This document shows positions 15,183 to 24,639 of a DNA stretch of 64,000 nt, one piece after another. Under the pieces are notes generated by a model that did not search any database, had not been told where the DNA came from, and saw nothing but the letters and a program-made list of their open reading frames with translations. A program made the translations under genes and the position numbers. The stretch lies in assembly GCA_022572885.1 (NCBI GenBank), contig JACZVC010000009.1, positions 27,284 to 91,283 on the forward strand, written 5' to 3'. Every line of letters starts with the position of its first letter. Position 1 is the stretch's first letter. This DNA is from Pseudomonadota bacterium (lineage in GTDB: Bacteria; Pseudomonadota; Gammaproteobacteria; Steroidobacterales; MnTg04).

Positions 15183-17069
15183 CTAGTCTTCGGCTAGAAA
15201 ACTGCGCAAGCGTTCCGAGCGCGTCGGGTGGCGTAGTTTACGCAGTGCCTTGGCTTCTATCTGACGTATGCGTTCACGCGTGACGTCAAACTGCTTGCCG
15301 ACTTCTTCGAGTGTGTGATCCGTGTTCATGTCTATACCGAAGCGCATGCGCAGGACTTTGGCTTCCCGCGGTGTCAGGCCTCCGAGGATATCGTAAGTTG
15401 CCTCACGGAGCCCTTCCGTCGTTGCCGAATCGACCGGGGAATCCACGGTCGCATCTTCGATGAAATCGCCCAGGTGAGAGTCTTCATCGTCGCCGATGGG
15501 CGTTTCCATGGAGATGGGTTCCTTGGCAATTTTCATAACCTTGCGCACTTTGTCTTCGGGCATTTCCATACGGATCGCAAGCTCTTCGGGAGTGGGTTCG
15601 CGGCCTATTTCCTGCAGCATCTGGCGGGAAATGCGATTGAGCTTGTTGATGGTTTCAATCATGTGCACCGGGATGCGGATCGTGCGAGCCTGGTCGGCGA
15701 TCGAACGGGTAATCGCCTGCCGAATCCACCAGGTCGCATAGGTCGAGAACTTGTAACCACGCCGGTATTCGAATTTGTCCACCGCCTTCATCAGCCCGAT
15801 GTTGCCCTCCTGGATCAGGTCAAGAAACTGCAAACCGCGGTTGGTGTATTTCTTGGCAATGGAAATCACCAGGCGCAGATTGGCCTCGACCATTTCTTTC
15901 TTCGCACGGCGGGCCTTGGCCTCACCGATGGACATCTGGCGGTTAATTTCCTTGATTTGCGAAATACCCAGGAAGGTCCTGATCTCCAGTGTGATCAGTT
16001 TTTTCTGCGCCCGCAGAATATCTTCTTTGAGCCGGGACAGGCCGGATGAGTGTTTGCGTTTTGCGCGTATATGTTTTTCCACCCACTGTTGGTTGGTCTC
16101 GTTGCTCGGGAAACTGGCGATGAAATCCTTGCGCGGCATCCCTGCTTCCGCGACGCAATAATGCATAATCTGGCGTTCCTGTGCGCGAATGTTTGCGATG
16201 TGGCCGCGCAGGTTCCATACCAGCGCATCAAAAAACTTCGGCGCAAGTTTCAGCTCCATCATATCCGCGGCGAGGTCTCGCCGAACCGCCATGGTACGGG
16301 AATCTTCCGGACCATATTTCCCGATGAATTTCAGGGATCGGGCAAAAAATTTCCTGATTTTTTTCATCCGCGCCTTGACCTCATCGGGGTCCGGGCCGGT
16401 GTCAACGGGTTCTTCCTCTTCGCCCCGCAGTTTCATTTCTTCTTTTCTTTTGGCTTCCGCTTGCAGCTCAGCTGCGGTTGCGGGTTCGTTCGAGGCGTTT
16501 GGGTCGATGAATCCGGTGAGCATATCCTGCAGACGGCCGCTGCCAGCGGTAATATTGTCGTAAACACCCAGTAACATCCGGTAGGTATCCGGGAACATTG
16601 CCAGTGCACCGCGAACCTGGTTCAGGCCTTCCTCGATTCTCTTGGCGATGCGGATTTCGCCTTCGCGCGTCAGCAACTCGACGGTTCCCATCTCACGCAT
16701 GTACATGCGGACGGGATCTGTGGTTCGGCCAAATTCGCTGTCCACCGTGGCGAGAGCGGCCGCCGCTTCAGCGGCATCGTCTTCGTCGGCCGAAACCGCG
16801 CTATCCGACATCAGCAAAGTTTCGGCATCCGGCACCTTCTCGTACACGGTGATACCCATATCGTTGATCATGTTGACAATATCTTCGATATGCTCGGGAT
16901 CGACGATGTCATTCGGCAAATGATCGTTGACTTCGCCGTAGGTCAGGTAGCCTTGTTCCTTGCCGCGGGCAATCAGTGCCTTCAACTTTGACTGGCGGTC
17001 ATCGATGCGTGGTGTAACCGCTTCCTGGGTTGCGCTTTTGTTGGTCAAGTCTTTGTTCCTCGTCTTCAT
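15183..17069 (-). CDS. rpoD: RNA polymerase primary sigma factor 70
   Basis: This is the housekeeping sigma factor, 628 residues. Region 1.1 is at the N-terminus. Region 1.2 carries [11 protein letters not shown], the non-conserved insert is acidic, region 2 has [20 protein letters not shown] (-10 recognition), regions 3.0-3.2 follow, and region 4 ends in [20 protein letters not shown] (-35 helix-turn-helix). The ATG at 17069 has GGAG 8 bases upstream and is preferred to a longer frame starting at 17102. It is the last protein gene of the macromolecular-synthesis operon (rpsU-yqeY-dnaG-rpoD). Confidence 0.98.
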   Translation of the reverse strand: MKTRNKDLTNKSATQEAVTPRIDDRQSKLKALIARGKEQGYLTYGEVNDHLPNDIVDPEHIEDIVNMINDMGITVYEKVPDAETLLMSDSAVSADEDDAAEAAAALATVDSEFGRTTDPVRMYMREMGTVELLTREGEIRIAKRIEEGLNQVRGALAMFPDTYRMLLGVYDNITAGSGRLQDMLTGFIDPNASNEPATAAELQAEAKRKEEMKLRGEEEEPVDTGPDPDEVKARMKKIRKFFARSLKFIGKYGPEDSRTMAVRRDLAADMMELKLAPKFFDALVWNLRGHIANIRAQERQIMHYCVAEAGMPRKDFIASFPSNETNQQWVEKHIRAKRKHSSGLSRLKEDILRAQKKLITLEIRTFLGISQIKEINRQMSIGEAKARRAKKEMVEANLRLVISIAKKYTNRGLQFLDLIQEGNIGLMKAVDKFEYRRGYKFSTYATWWIRQAITRSIADQARTIRIPVHMIETINKLNRISRQMLQEIGREPTPEELAIRMEMPEDKVRKVMKIAKEPISMETPIGDDEDSHLGDFIEDATVDSPVDSATTEGLREATYDILGGLTPREAKVLRMRFGIDMNTDHTLEEVGKQFDVTRERIRQIEAKALRKLRHPTRSERLRSFLAED

Positions 17070-17118
17070 TCCGAACTCTCCGGTGGTGGCCGGGTTTCGC
17101 ACGCAAAGCTAATCGAAC

Positions 17119-17127
17119 AGTATAGCA
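17119..17127 (-). promoter_or_regulatory. Candidate extended -10 promoter before rpoD
   Basis: On the minus strand TGC-TATACT forms an extended -10 element (TATACT at 17124-17119) about 50 bases before the rpoD start. No good -35 box is found at 17 bases. It could give rpoD its own transcript besides read-through from dnaG. Confidence 0.35.
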
Positions 17128-17192
17128 CAAGCGTCAAAATTTCCGGCTCGCAAACCCTGGTTCCGGCCACCGAACAGGGCCCCTTTGACCGC

Positions 17193-18941
17193 TCATCTGT
17201 CGACCACGACTTCCACGGATTGCCGCTTGGCGAGTAAATCCTTTAACTCCTTTTTTTCATCTGCGTTGAGTTCCTTGTGGCGCGCATTGTCCAGCAACGT
17301 GTCCAGCCTCATGCCAGCGGATTGCCGGCTCAATATGCTCAGTGCGTCGCGAAATTCGGCGATCGCTTGCTCCTCATCCACCAGTGATTCCGATGCGGCA
17401 AGCTTCATCAGGGCCGCAGACTGATCATCATCCCGGTGTCTTTCCAGCAACATCGCGGTCGTGATATTGGGACTATTCAAGGCGTCCTCAAGTAACAGAC
17501 CCAGGATCCGGCATCCTTCGCCCTCCATCTCCAGCAACCAGCCGGTATCGCCGGCATGAGCTGCCACCGTCGGATAACGAAGCAGGGTTGTCACGGCCTG
17601 GCGGACCAGGTCACCGCGGCCGCTGCTGCGGCTACTCCGGGGAGCTCTTTTCGGTCTGCGCCCATCTTCCGCCAACTGCCTGGCCAGCCTATTGCCAGCG
17701 CCTGCAAGCTCCGCGATCTCGCCGGCGAGCAATTCCCTGAATGCACCGGGCGGTATTTGCCGCAGCAACGGCCTGGCAAGCTCAGCGAAACGAGCCTTGC
17801 CATCCAGTTTGCTCATATCCACCTGCTCACTGAGGTGCCGCATCAGGTATTCCGACAGCGTTTCTGACTGGGCCATATAGCTTGCAAATGTGTCGGCGCC
17901 GTTTTCGCGAACCACTGAGTCGGGGTCCTGCCCGTCGGGCAGAAAAAGGAACCTGATCTGGTGGCCCCCGCCGGTCTGAGGCAGCGCATTTTCCAGCGCC
18001 CGCCAGGCCGCAGCCCGACCGGCCTTGTCGCCATCGAAACAGAAAACGATTTCCTCTGAAGCCTGAAACAGGCGCCTCAAATGTGCGGCGGTCGTTGCGG
18101 TGCCCAGTGTCGCCACCGCATTCGTAATCCCGTGCTGAGCCAGGCCGACGACATCCATATAGCCTTCGACCACAATCAGTCTGGCCAATTCCCGGTTTTG
18201 CTGGCGTGCTTCGTACAGACCATACAACTCACGTCCCTTGTGGAAAAGGCTGGTTTCTGGCGAATTCAGGTACTTGGGCTCACCTTTGTCCAGCACCCGG
18301 CCGCCAAATCCTATGCAACGACCGCGGCTGTCACGTATGGGAAACATGATCCTGTCGCGGAAACGGTCGTAGACCTTGTTGTGATCTTTTTCGATCACCA
18401 GGCCGGCCAGCACCATCCGCTTCCGTGCCTGGCTGTCGGCCCCCAGTTCCCTGAGCAATTCGTCCCAGGCGTCTGCGGCGTACCCGATCCCGAAGCGGGC
18501 CGCCGTTTCGCCGCTGAGGCCTCTTTTTTTCAGATAAGCGATCGCGCGATCGTCTTTCTTCAAACGCTCGCAAAAAAATTTCTCCGCGTCGGCGAGCAGC
18601 GGGTACAGGTTTTGGTCCTGGCGTGGCGCCGCCGACCCGCCTTCATGCGGTACTTCCATACCCATGGTGGCGGCCAGCGTTTCCACCGCCTCGACAAATT
18701 CCAGCCGATCGTATTCCATGAGGAAGCCCAGTGCGGTGCCATGCGCGTTGCAGCCAAAGCAGTGGTAAAACTGCTTGGCCTGGCTCACGGTAAAAGACGG
18801 TGTTTTCTCATCGTGAAAGGGACAGCAAGCCTTGTATTCACGACCGGCCTTTTTTAGCTGGATACGGGTACCGATCAGATCGACTATATCGGTCCGGCTG
18901 ATCAGTTCATCGATGAATGCTTTTGGAATGCGGCCTGCCAT
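17193..18941 (-). CDS. dnaG: DNA primase
   Basis: This 582-residue primase lays RNA primers at the replication fork. The N-terminal zinc domain has CCPFHDEKTPSF and HCFGCNAHG (C-H-C-C ligands). The TOPRIM core contains VVEGYMDVVGL and FCFDGDKAG with the catalytic acidic residues. The C-terminal helicase-binding part is less conserved, as usual. It lies between yqeY and rpoD in the classical operon. The intergenic DNA on both sides is about 100 bases, compatible with internal promoters or processing sites, but I see no clear terminator between dnaG and its neighbours. Confidence 0.97.
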   Translation of the reverse strand: MAGRIPKAFIDELISRTDIVDLIGTRIQLKKAGREYKACCPFHDEKTPSFTVSQAKQFYHCFGCNAHGTALGFLMEYDRLEFVEAVETLAATMGMEVPHEGGSAAPRQDQNLYPLLADAEKFFCERLKKDDRAIAYLKKRGLSGETAARFGIGYAADAWDELLRELGADSQARKRMVLAGLVIEKDHNKVYDRFRDRIMFPIRDSRGRCIGFGGRVLDKGEPKYLNSPETSLFHKGRELYGLYEARQQNRELARLIVVEGYMDVVGLAQHGITNAVATLGTATTAAHLRRLFQASEEIVFCFDGDKAGRAAAWRALENALPQTGGGHQIRFLFLPDGQDPDSVVRENGADTFASYMAQSETLSEYLMRHLSEQVDMSKLDGKARFAELARPLLRQIPPGAFRELLAGEIAELAGAGNRLARQLAEDGRRPKRAPRSSRSSGRGDLVRQAVTTLLRYPTVAAHAGDTGWLLEMEGEGCRILGLLLEDALNSPNITTAMLLERHRDDDQSAALMKLAASESLVDEEQAIAEFRDALSILSRQSAGMRLDTLLDNARHKELNADEKKELKDLLAKRQSVEVVVDR

Positions 18942-19039
18942 CTGAATCCCGAATGGAAAAAACTGCGGTCGCCGTGGTGTCCCGCTCCGGCAACTCCATA
19001 CTGAATATAGTCAACGACGGCTGAACTCGCTGTTGCGCT

Positions 19040-19483
19040 TCAGCCGAGACGCGCGCGGACTTGCTGGCTGACTTTCGCCATGTCTGCGCGACCCTGGGCC
19101 CGGGCTTTGATTCGCCCCATTACCTGACCCATGTCCTTGATGCCGCTGGCTCCGGTTTCCCGAATGACCTGATCGATCAAGGTGGCGAGTTCCGCTGCGC
19201 CGAGCGGCTCCGGAAGATAGGCTTTGAGGATCAGGATTTCCGATTCTTCCTTGGCCGCCAGTTCTTCGCGTTCCGCTTTGCGGTACAGATCGGCCGCCTC
19301 GCGGCGCTGTTTGACCAGTTTCTCGGCGACGCCGATAATCTGCACATCGTTCAGTTCGATGCGCTCGTCCACTTCTTTCTGCTGGATCGCCGCCAGCAAC
19401 ATGCGGATCGTCATCAGGCGTTCTTTTTCGCCACCCTTGAGGGCGGTCTTCATATCGTGCTCGATATCCGACCGTAATGGCAT
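19040..19483 (-). CDS. yqeY: GatB/YqeY domain protein
   Basis: The protein is 147 residues and consists only of the YqeY helical domain that also ends GatB of the amidotransferase. Conserved pieces are KERLMTIRMLLAAIQQKEVDER near the start and KDMGQVMGRIKARAQGRADMAKVSQ at the end. It may bind tRNA; no enzymatic role is proven. Its position between rpsU and dnaG is common in proteobacteria, and only 5 bases separate it from the rpsU stop, so the two are surely co-transcribed. Confidence 0.93.
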   Translation of the reverse strand: MPLRSDIEHDMKTALKGGEKERLMTIRMLLAAIQQKEVDERIELNDVQIIGVAEKLVKQRREAADLYRKAEREELAAKEESEILILKAYLPEPLGAAELATLIDQVIRETGASGIKDMGQVMGRIKARAQGRADMAKVSQQVRARLG

Positions 19484-19488
19484 GGAGG

Positions 19489-19704
19489 TCAGTAAAGACG
19501 TGTGCGGCGGGAGTTATCTCTGGACAGTCGCTTCATGTGGCGCTTGATTGCCGCGGCTTTCTTGCGCTTGCGTTCCTGGGTCGGCTTCTCATAATACTCG
19601 CGCCTGCGGAGCTCGGTGAGAATGCCGGCTTTCTCGCAGGCACGCTTGAAACGCCGCAACGCGGCGTCAAAATACTCGTTCTCTTTAACTCGAACGCTGG
19701 GCAT
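19489..19704 (-). CDS. rpsU: 30S ribosomal protein S21
   Basis: The protein is 71 residues and begins [10 protein letters not shown], with the basic C-terminal helix [14 protein letters not shown] as in E. coli S21. It assists translation initiation on the small subunit. The ATG at 19704 matches the family start; three extra codons upstream from a GTG are possible but unlikely. It is the first gene of the macromolecular-synthesis operon and divergent from tsaD, the normal arrangement in gammaproteobacteria. Confidence 0.98.
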   Translation of the reverse strand: MPSVRVKENEYFDAALRRFKRACEKAGILTELRRREYYEKPTQERKRKKAAAIKRHMKRLSRDNSRRTRLY

Positions 19705-19743
19705 CAAAAACACAACCTTTACACTAGTCCGGATTGCCGGGTC

Positions 19744-19767
19744 AAAAAATCCGGGCCCGGCCCGGAT
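19744..19767 (-). terminator. Terminator-like hairpin in the rpsU leader
   Basis: Read on the minus strand, ATCCGGGC-CGG-GCCCGGAT is an 8-bp GC-rich stem followed by six T. It lies between the candidate rpsU promoter and the rpsU start and so could stop or slow transcription of the whole operon, or protect the 5' end of the RNA. No upstream gene on this strand needs it as a terminator. Confidence 0.7.
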
Positions 19768-19779
19768 GGAAGACGCGGA

Positions 19780-19808
19780 ATTCTAAACGCGAAAGTGTAG
19801 AATTGCAA
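19780..19808 (-). promoter_or_regulatory. Candidate promoter of the rpsU-dnaG-rpoD operon
   Basis: On the minus strand TTGCAA (19808-19803) and TAGAAT (19785-19780) are separated by exactly 17 bases. Transcription would start near 19773, only a few bases before the leader hairpin. A second TAGAAT on the plus strand (19798-19803) could serve tsaD, so the two -10 elements form a 7-bp inverted repeat (AATTCTA/TAGAATT). Confidence 0.6.
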
Positions 19809-19848
19809 AGTTTCAATCACCCGAAAAGGCTTTTTTAAGGAAACCTCA

Positions 19849-20844
19849 ATGCGTGTACTGGGTATAGAAACCTCCTGCGACGAAACCGGGGTAGCGGTTT
19901 ATGATGGCGACCGGGGTCTGGTGGCCAATGCCCTCTATTCGCAGGTCGGTCTGCACGCCCGGTATGGCGGCGTGGTGCCGGAGCTGGCATCCCGTGATCA
20001 TGTGAGAAAATTGACCCCGATGCTGCGCGAGGTGATCGCGCAGGCGGGTGGCCGGATAGATGGCATTGCCTATACCGCAGGGCCAGGGCTGGTTGGCGCG
20101 CTGATGGTCGGCGCCGCGGTCGCCAAGAGCCTGGCTTACGGATGGGAGGTGCCGGCGCTGGGACTGCATCATATGGAAGGTCACCTGCTCGCGGCTATGC
20201 TGGAGTCAGAACCCCCGCAATTTCCCTTTGTCTCGTTGTTGGTGTCCGGCGGGCATACGCTTTTGGTCGATGTCCAGGGCCTGGGCGTTTATAGCGTGCT
20301 TGGGGAAACGCTCGACGATGCGGCGGGCGAGGCGTTTGACAAGACCGCCAAGCTGCTCGGACTTCCTTATCCCGGAGGGCCCGCACTGGCGAAACTGGCT
20401 GGCGAAGGGCGGTCTGGCCGCTTCGATTTGCCCAGGCCGATGATGCATCGTCCGGGGCTGGATTTCAGTTTTTCCGGCCTGAAGACCGCGGCTATGCTGG
20501 CTTGGGAAAAGTCCGATCAGAGCGCTGCATCGCGAGCCGATCTGGCCCGTGCGTTTGAAGACGCTGTTATCGATACCCTGGTCGGCAAATCCCTGCGCGC
20601 GTTGCAGCAGACGGGCCGCAAGACCCTGGTGGTTGCCGGCGGCGTAGGCGCCAACAGGAAGCTGCGCAAGACGCTGACTGATGCGATTGGCGAGCGGGTA
20701 CATTTCCCGAGACCCGAACTTTGTACGGACAACGGGTCGATGATCGCCTATGCGGGGTTCCTGAGGATGAAGGCCGGGGAGTCGGATTCGGGTGGGATAT
20801 GCGTGCGGACACGCTGGCCGCTTGACCAGCTCTCGCCACCATGA
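19849..20844 (+). CDS. tsaD: tRNA N6-threonylcarbamoyladenosine transferase
   Basis: This 331-residue protein transfers the threonylcarbamoyl group from TC-AMP to A37 of ANN-decoding tRNAs, together with TsaB and TsaE. The family signature [19 protein letters not shown] opens the protein. The iron/zinc ligands are in [10 protein letters not shown] (H-x3-H), and [11 protein letters not shown] and [11 protein letters not shown] lie near the end. TAAGGA is 7 bases upstream of the ATG. The next gene, folB, overlaps or abuts its stop. Confidence 0.98.
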   Translation: MRVLGIETSCDETGVAVYDGDRGLVANALYSQVGLHARYGGVVPELASRDHVRKLTPMLREVIAQAGGRIDGIAYTAGPGLVGALMVGAAVAKSLAYGWEVPALGLHHMEGHLLAAMLESEPPQFPFVSLLVSGGHTLLVDVQGLGVYSVLGETLDDAAGEAFDKTAKLLGLPYPGGPALAKLAGEGRSGRFDLPRPMMHRPGLDFSFSGLKTAAMLAWEKSDQSAASRADLARAFEDAVIDTLVGKSLRALQQTGRKTLVVAGGVGANRKLRKTLTDAIGERVHFPRPELCTDNGSMIAYAGFLRMKAGESDSGGICVRTRWPLDQLSPP

Positions 20845-20867
20845 AGAATCAGCACGGAGATGCCACA

Positions 20868-21230
20868 GTGGACAAGGTTTTTCTGCATGACCTGAGGGTC
20901 CAGACCACGATCGGGATATTCGACTGGGAGCGTCGCATCAGGCAAACCATCGGTATCGATCTGGAAATGGCCTGCGATGTACGCCAGGCGGCGGCAACCG
21001 ACGAAATAGGCGATGCGCTGGACTACAAGAAGGTTGCCAAGCGCATAATCGCTTTTGTCGAAGCCGCGGAGTTTCAACTGGTGGAAACGCTGGCCGAGGC
21101 AATCGCGAAGATCGTAACCGATGAGTTTTCCGTGCCCTGGGTCCGCGTCGCTGTCAACAAGCAAGGGGCGGTCCGGGGTGCCGTCGGCGTCGGTATTATT
21201 ATCGAGCGTGGAGAAAATGCCAGTCGCTGA
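20868..21230 (+). CDS. folB: Dihydroneopterin aldolase
   Basis: The protein is 120 residues if started at GTG 20868, where similarity to E. coli FolB begins (VFLHDLRVQTTIGIFDWER). GGAG lies 8 bases before this GTG. An ATG at 20841 would overlap the tsaD stop and add nine residues without similarity or a ribosome site. It converts dihydroneopterin to 6-hydroxymethyl-dihydropterin in folate synthesis. It overlaps folK by 14 bases and feeds its product directly to FolK. Confidence 0.93.
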   Translation: MDKVFLHDLRVQTTIGIFDWERRIRQTIGIDLEMACDVRQAAATDEIGDALDYKKVAKRIIAFVEAAEFQLVETLAEAIAKIVTDEFSVPWVRVAVNKQGAVRGAVGVGIIIERGENASR

Positions 21231-21711
21231 GGCCTTTATCGGCATCGGTAGCAATATCGAACCACGGCGGTTTCTGAGCGCCGGCATCCGTTTGCTGCGC
21301 GAGCGATTCGGCCCTCTGGAATTGTCACCGGTCTATCGAAACTCGGCGGTGGGATTCGATGGCGACGATTTTTTTAACCTGGTGGCTGGCTTTTCCAGCG
21401 CCCGGGAACCGCTGGACCTGGCGGCCGACCTGCGCATGATCGAAGATCGCTGCCAGCGGGACCGCAACCTTCCCCGCTATGCCCCGAGGACGCTGGATCT
21501 CGATTTACTGCTCTATGGGGATGCCATGTTTAGCGTAGCGGGTCTGAAGATTCCGCGGCCGGAAATTCTGCAACGATCTTATATCCTCAAGCCTATGGCT
21601 GATCTGCGGCCGGACATGCTGCACCCGGCCGGCAATCTGAGCTTTGCCGAATTGTGGCAACGCTTCGATGCCGCCAGTCATCCACTGCACGAGGTTGCCA
21701 TGGTGCTGTGA
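21217..21711 (+). CDS. folK: HPPK, hydroxymethyl-dihydropterin pyrophosphokinase
   Basis: The protein is 164 residues. It transfers pyrophosphate from ATP to 6-hydroxymethyl-dihydropterin. The motifs are FIGIGSNIEPR at the start, the RYAPRTLDLDLLLYGD block with the two metal-binding Asp, and an IPRPEILQRSYILKPMADL segment. The ATG at 21217, preceded by GTGGAGAAA, lies inside the end of folB, so the two are coupled. The PRTLDLDLL motif is intact, so the enzyme should be active. Confidence 0.95.
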   Translation: MPVAEAFIGIGSNIEPRRFLSAGIRLLRERFGPLELSPVYRNSAVGFDGDDFFNLVAGFSSAREPLDLAADLRMIEDRCQRDRNLPRYAPRTLDLDLLLYGDAMFSVAGLKIPRPEILQRSYILKPMADLRPDMLHPAGNLSFAELWQRFDAASHPLHEVAMVL

Positions 21712-21720
21712 GGCATGCCG

Positions 21721-22479
21721 TTAAGAAGTCAGGCTACGGCCGCCATCCACGGCAATGACCTGACCCGTGATGTAGCCGGCTCGGGTCGCCAGGAAAACTG
21801 CGAGACTGGCAATATCGCCGGCATCGCCGGTTCTGCCCAGCGGTGTCTGCGCCAGAACCGCATCCTTTTGTTCAGCGGTAAGGCCTTGTTCGGGCCACAG
21901 AATAGCGCCAGGTGCGATGCCGTTGACTCTGACTTCCGGGGCCAGTTCCAGTGCCAGCGAGCGGGTCAGCATCGACAGGCCGGCCTTGGCGACACAGTAA
22001 ACTGAATACCCCGCCAGCGGTTTGCCGGCATGAATATCCAGAATGTTGAGGATCAGGCCGCCGGATTTTTTCAGTAAGGGAAGAACCGCCTGGCTGAGGA
22101 AAAGCGGAGCGCGGAGATTGCTGCTGATCAGGCGATCCCAGTCGTCCTGGCTGACCGAGCCGAATGGGGTGGCAAAAAAATCGGCTGCGTTGTTGACCAG
22201 GACATCCAGCCGTCCGCCATGTTCCCTGACTTTTTTCGCCAGGCCCGCCGCTGCCAGCGGATCCTGCAGATCGGCGTGAATTGCAACGGCGGAGTCCGCG
22301 CGGACGGCATTCAGTTCCTTGGTCAGTTGCTGCGCCGGTACCTCGGAATTGCGGTAATGGACAAATACGCGGGCGCCCGCGCGATGGCATTCACGAACTA
22401 TAGCTGCGCCGATTCGCCTGGCGCCGCCGGTAACCAGTACCGTTTTTTTCTCCAGCCCCGCCGGGGTTTTCTTATTCAT
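21721..22479 (-). CDS. Pteridine reductase (SDR family, FolM-like)
   Basis: This 252-residue short-chain dehydrogenase has the NADP-binding start VTGGARRIGAAIV (the RIG arginine fits pteridine reductases), VNNAADF, and the catalytic Y-x3-K in YSVYCVAKAG. The likely reaction is NADPH-dependent reduction of dihydropterins such as dihydrofolate or dihydromonapterin. Its place next to folB and folK, though on the opposite strand, supports a pterin substrate (inference). The two stops are only 9 bases apart. Confidence 0.88.
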   Translation of the reverse strand: MNKKTPAGLEKKTVLVTGGARRIGAAIVRECHRAGARVFVHYRNSEVPAQQLTKELNAVRADSAVAIHADLQDPLAAAGLAKKVREHGGRLDVLVNNAADFFATPFGSVSQDDWDRLISSNLRAPLFLSQAVLPLLKKSGGLILNILDIHAGKPLAGYSVYCVAKAGLSMLTRSLALELAPEVRVNGIAPGAILWPEQGLTAEQKDAVLAQTPLGRTGDAGDIASLAVFLATRAGYITGQVIAVDGGRSLTS

Positions 22480-22610
22480 TCATTTTGGCTTGGTCAAAGG
22501 TGCAAAGTTATCACTGCGGAACGATTGCCTGGATGATTACAATACAACTTCCGGTCGTTTGCAGGCTACGCCAGCAAGGCTGGCCCGTCCGACCGCTACA
22601 GGATCGTTTT

Positions 22611-23795
22611 ATGAGTGCTGCAAGACTACCGGTTCCAGCGGCGGACGCACAGGCCGTAAGCCAGGCTCTGTGCGCTGCGCTGCGCAAGGAAATCAGGGCT
22701 GTCGGCGAGCTGAGCTTTGCCCGCTATATGGAGCTCGCGTTGTATGAACCCGGGCTGGGGTATTACAGCGCGGGCAGCAGAAAATTCGGCGAGGGTGGGG
22801 ATTTTGTCACCGCGCCAGAGATTTCTCCGCTGTTTTCACGCTGCCTGGCCCGGCAGTGCGCCCAGGTGCTTGCCGCGATCGGCGGCAGCGAGCAGCGAAC
22901 CATACTCGAACTGGGCGCTGGCAGCGGCACGATGGCTGCCGATATCCTGGCCGAATTGTCAGCCCTGGATTCCCTGCCGGACCGGTACCTTATTCTGGAA
23001 GTCAGCGCCGACCTGCGCGATCGTCAACAGGCCAGGCTGGCAGCCGATATGCCCGGGTATTTTCCAAACATCGAGTGGCTGGCGGATTTTCCCGCTACCC
23101 CAGTGCATGGCTGCATCATCGCCAATGAAGTGCTCGATGCCCTGCCGGTCGAGCGTTTTGTTATTGCGGACGGGCGGTTGCAACAAGTCATGGTTGGGCT
23201 TGAAGATGAGCTTTTTTGCTTGCGCACCCGGGAAATGCCGGCGAATCTGGCCAGCCAGTTGCGCGGTCGTCTGGGTCTGCCGCTCGCGAATTATTCACCC
23301 GGTTATACGTCCGAGTTCTGCCCGGCGCTGGGCCCGTGGGTCGCATCGATCGCGGCATGCCTGGCCGAGGGGATGCTGTTGTTTACCGATTACGGCCTCA
23401 ACCGCGCCGACTACTATCACCCGGATCGTGCTGGCGGAACGCTGATGTGCCACTACCGCCATCGTGCGCATGCCGAGGTTTTTTTCTGGCCGGGGTTGCA
23501 GGATATCACCGCCTGGGTCGAGTTTTCCGCAGTGGCCGAAGCCGCTGGCGACAGCGGGCTGGAACTGGCCGGGTTTACGACCCAGGCGCATTGGTTGTTG
23601 TCGTTGGGTCTGGACCAACTGGTGGAGCAGTCGTTTGCCGGCGACTGGAAAGATAGGCTGGAATTGGCGCAGCAGGTAAAAACCCTTACCCTGCCCGGGG
23701 AAATGGGCGAAGTTTTCAAGGCGATCGCGTTTACCCGCGGGCTGGATATCGCCCTGCTCGGTTTCGCGATGCGCGATTTAAGCGACCGCCTGTGA
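22611..23795 (+). CDS. MidA/NDUFAF7-family SAM-dependent methyltransferase
   Basis: The protein is 394 residues and belongs to COG1565 (DUF185). ELSFARYMELALYEPGLGYY near the start is the family signature, and ILELGAGSGTMAADIL is the SAM-binding loop. IIANEVLDALPVERF and LLFTDYGLNRADYY follow. The eukaryotic member NDUFAF7 methylates an arginine of complex I subunit NDUFS2; the bacterial target is unproven. The start is ATG 22611 with AGGA 9 bases upstream; the longer open frame upstream overlaps the divergent SDR promoter region. Confidence 0.9.
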   Translation: MSAARLPVPAADAQAVSQALCAALRKEIRAVGELSFARYMELALYEPGLGYYSAGSRKFGEGGDFVTAPEISPLFSRCLARQCAQVLAAIGGSEQRTILELGAGSGTMAADILAELSALDSLPDRYLILEVSADLRDRQQARLAADMPGYFPNIEWLADFPATPVHGCIIANEVLDALPVERFVIADGRLQQVMVGLEDELFCLRTREMPANLASQLRGRLGLPLANYSPGYTSEFCPALGPWVASIAACLAEGMLLFTDYGLNRADYYHPDRAGGTLMCHYRHRAHAEVFFWPGLQDITAWVEFSAVAEAAGDSGLELAGFTTQAHWLLSLGLDQLVEQSFAGDWKDRLELAQQVKTLTLPGEMGEVFKAIAFTRGLDIALLGFAMRDLSDRL

Positions 23796-23823
23796 ACAAG
23801 GCCGGCAAGAGGTAATTCAAGGA

Positions 23824-24639
23824 ATGGATTTACTGCACAGCTTTTGGCTGGCCCTGGTCCAGGGGCTGAGCGAATTCCTGCCCATATCGAGTTCCGCCCA
23901 CCTGATCCTGATGCCCCGGTTGCTGGGCTGGCCAGACCAGGGCCTTGCTTTCGACGTTGCCCTTCACCTGGGCACTCTGTGCGCGGTGATCTGGTATTTC
24001 CATGACGAACTGGGGCGTATGGCGCGCGCCTGGCTGGCGACGTTTGCCGGCGGGGAATTATCGGCCGATGGCCGCCTGGCGTGGGGTGTTTTGCTCGGCA
24101 CCATACCGGTCGGGATCGTGGGTTTTGCGGTCGCCGCTTATGCCGACCAGCTTCGCGACCCGATGATTATTGCGGCAGCAACCGCCGGTTTCGGTTTGCT
24201 GTTGTTGCTGGCCGATGTCGCAAGCAAGCCTCGCCGGGATGAATACGGCATCGGTTTTCGGGCAATCATGTTGATTGGACTGGCCCAGGCGTTAGCCCTG
24301 ATTCCAGGTGCGTCCAGGTCGGGGTTAACGATTACCGCCGGGCTGGCGCTTGGCATGACCCGCGAGGCAGCCGCCCGTTTTTCGTTCCTGCTGTCGATTC
24401 CGGTTATTGCCTTGGCGGCCGCACTCGAACTGTGGGTGCTGATGAAGCAGCCCGCGGCGGTCGACTGGTCCGTGTTTGCAATTGGGGCCGTGGTCGCTTT
24501 TGTCAGTGCTTACCTGACGATCGGCTGGTTCCTGTCGCTGCTCGAACGCATCGGGATGTTGCCTTTTGTCATTTACCGGTTGCTAATGGCCGCCGTTATT
24601 GTTGGCGTTTCCTGGCCCGCCGCCGGCCTGTTTTTTTAA
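23824..24639 (+). CDS. uppP: Undecaprenyl-diphosphate phosphatase
   Basis: This 271-residue polytopic inner-membrane protein has the BacA/UppP motifs GLSEFLPISSSAHL (residues 14-27) and PGASRSGLTITAGL. It recycles the C55 lipid carrier for peptidoglycan and O-antigen synthesis and can raise bacitracin resistance. It follows the methyltransferase gene by 28 bases, probably in the same transcript. Its last 57 bases overlap the end of cca on the other strand. Confidence 0.96.
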   Translation: MDLLHSFWLALVQGLSEFLPISSSAHLILMPRLLGWPDQGLAFDVALHLGTLCAVIWYFHDELGRMARAWLATFAGGELSADGRLAWGVLLGTIPVGIVGFAVAAYADQLRDPMIIAAATAGFGLLLLLADVASKPRRDEYGIGFRAIMLIGLAQALALIPGASRSGLTITAGLALGMTREAAARFSFLLSIPVIALAAALELWVLMKQPAAVDWSVFAIGAVVAFVSAYLTIGWFLSLLERIGMLPFVIYRLLMAAVIVGVSWPAAGLFF

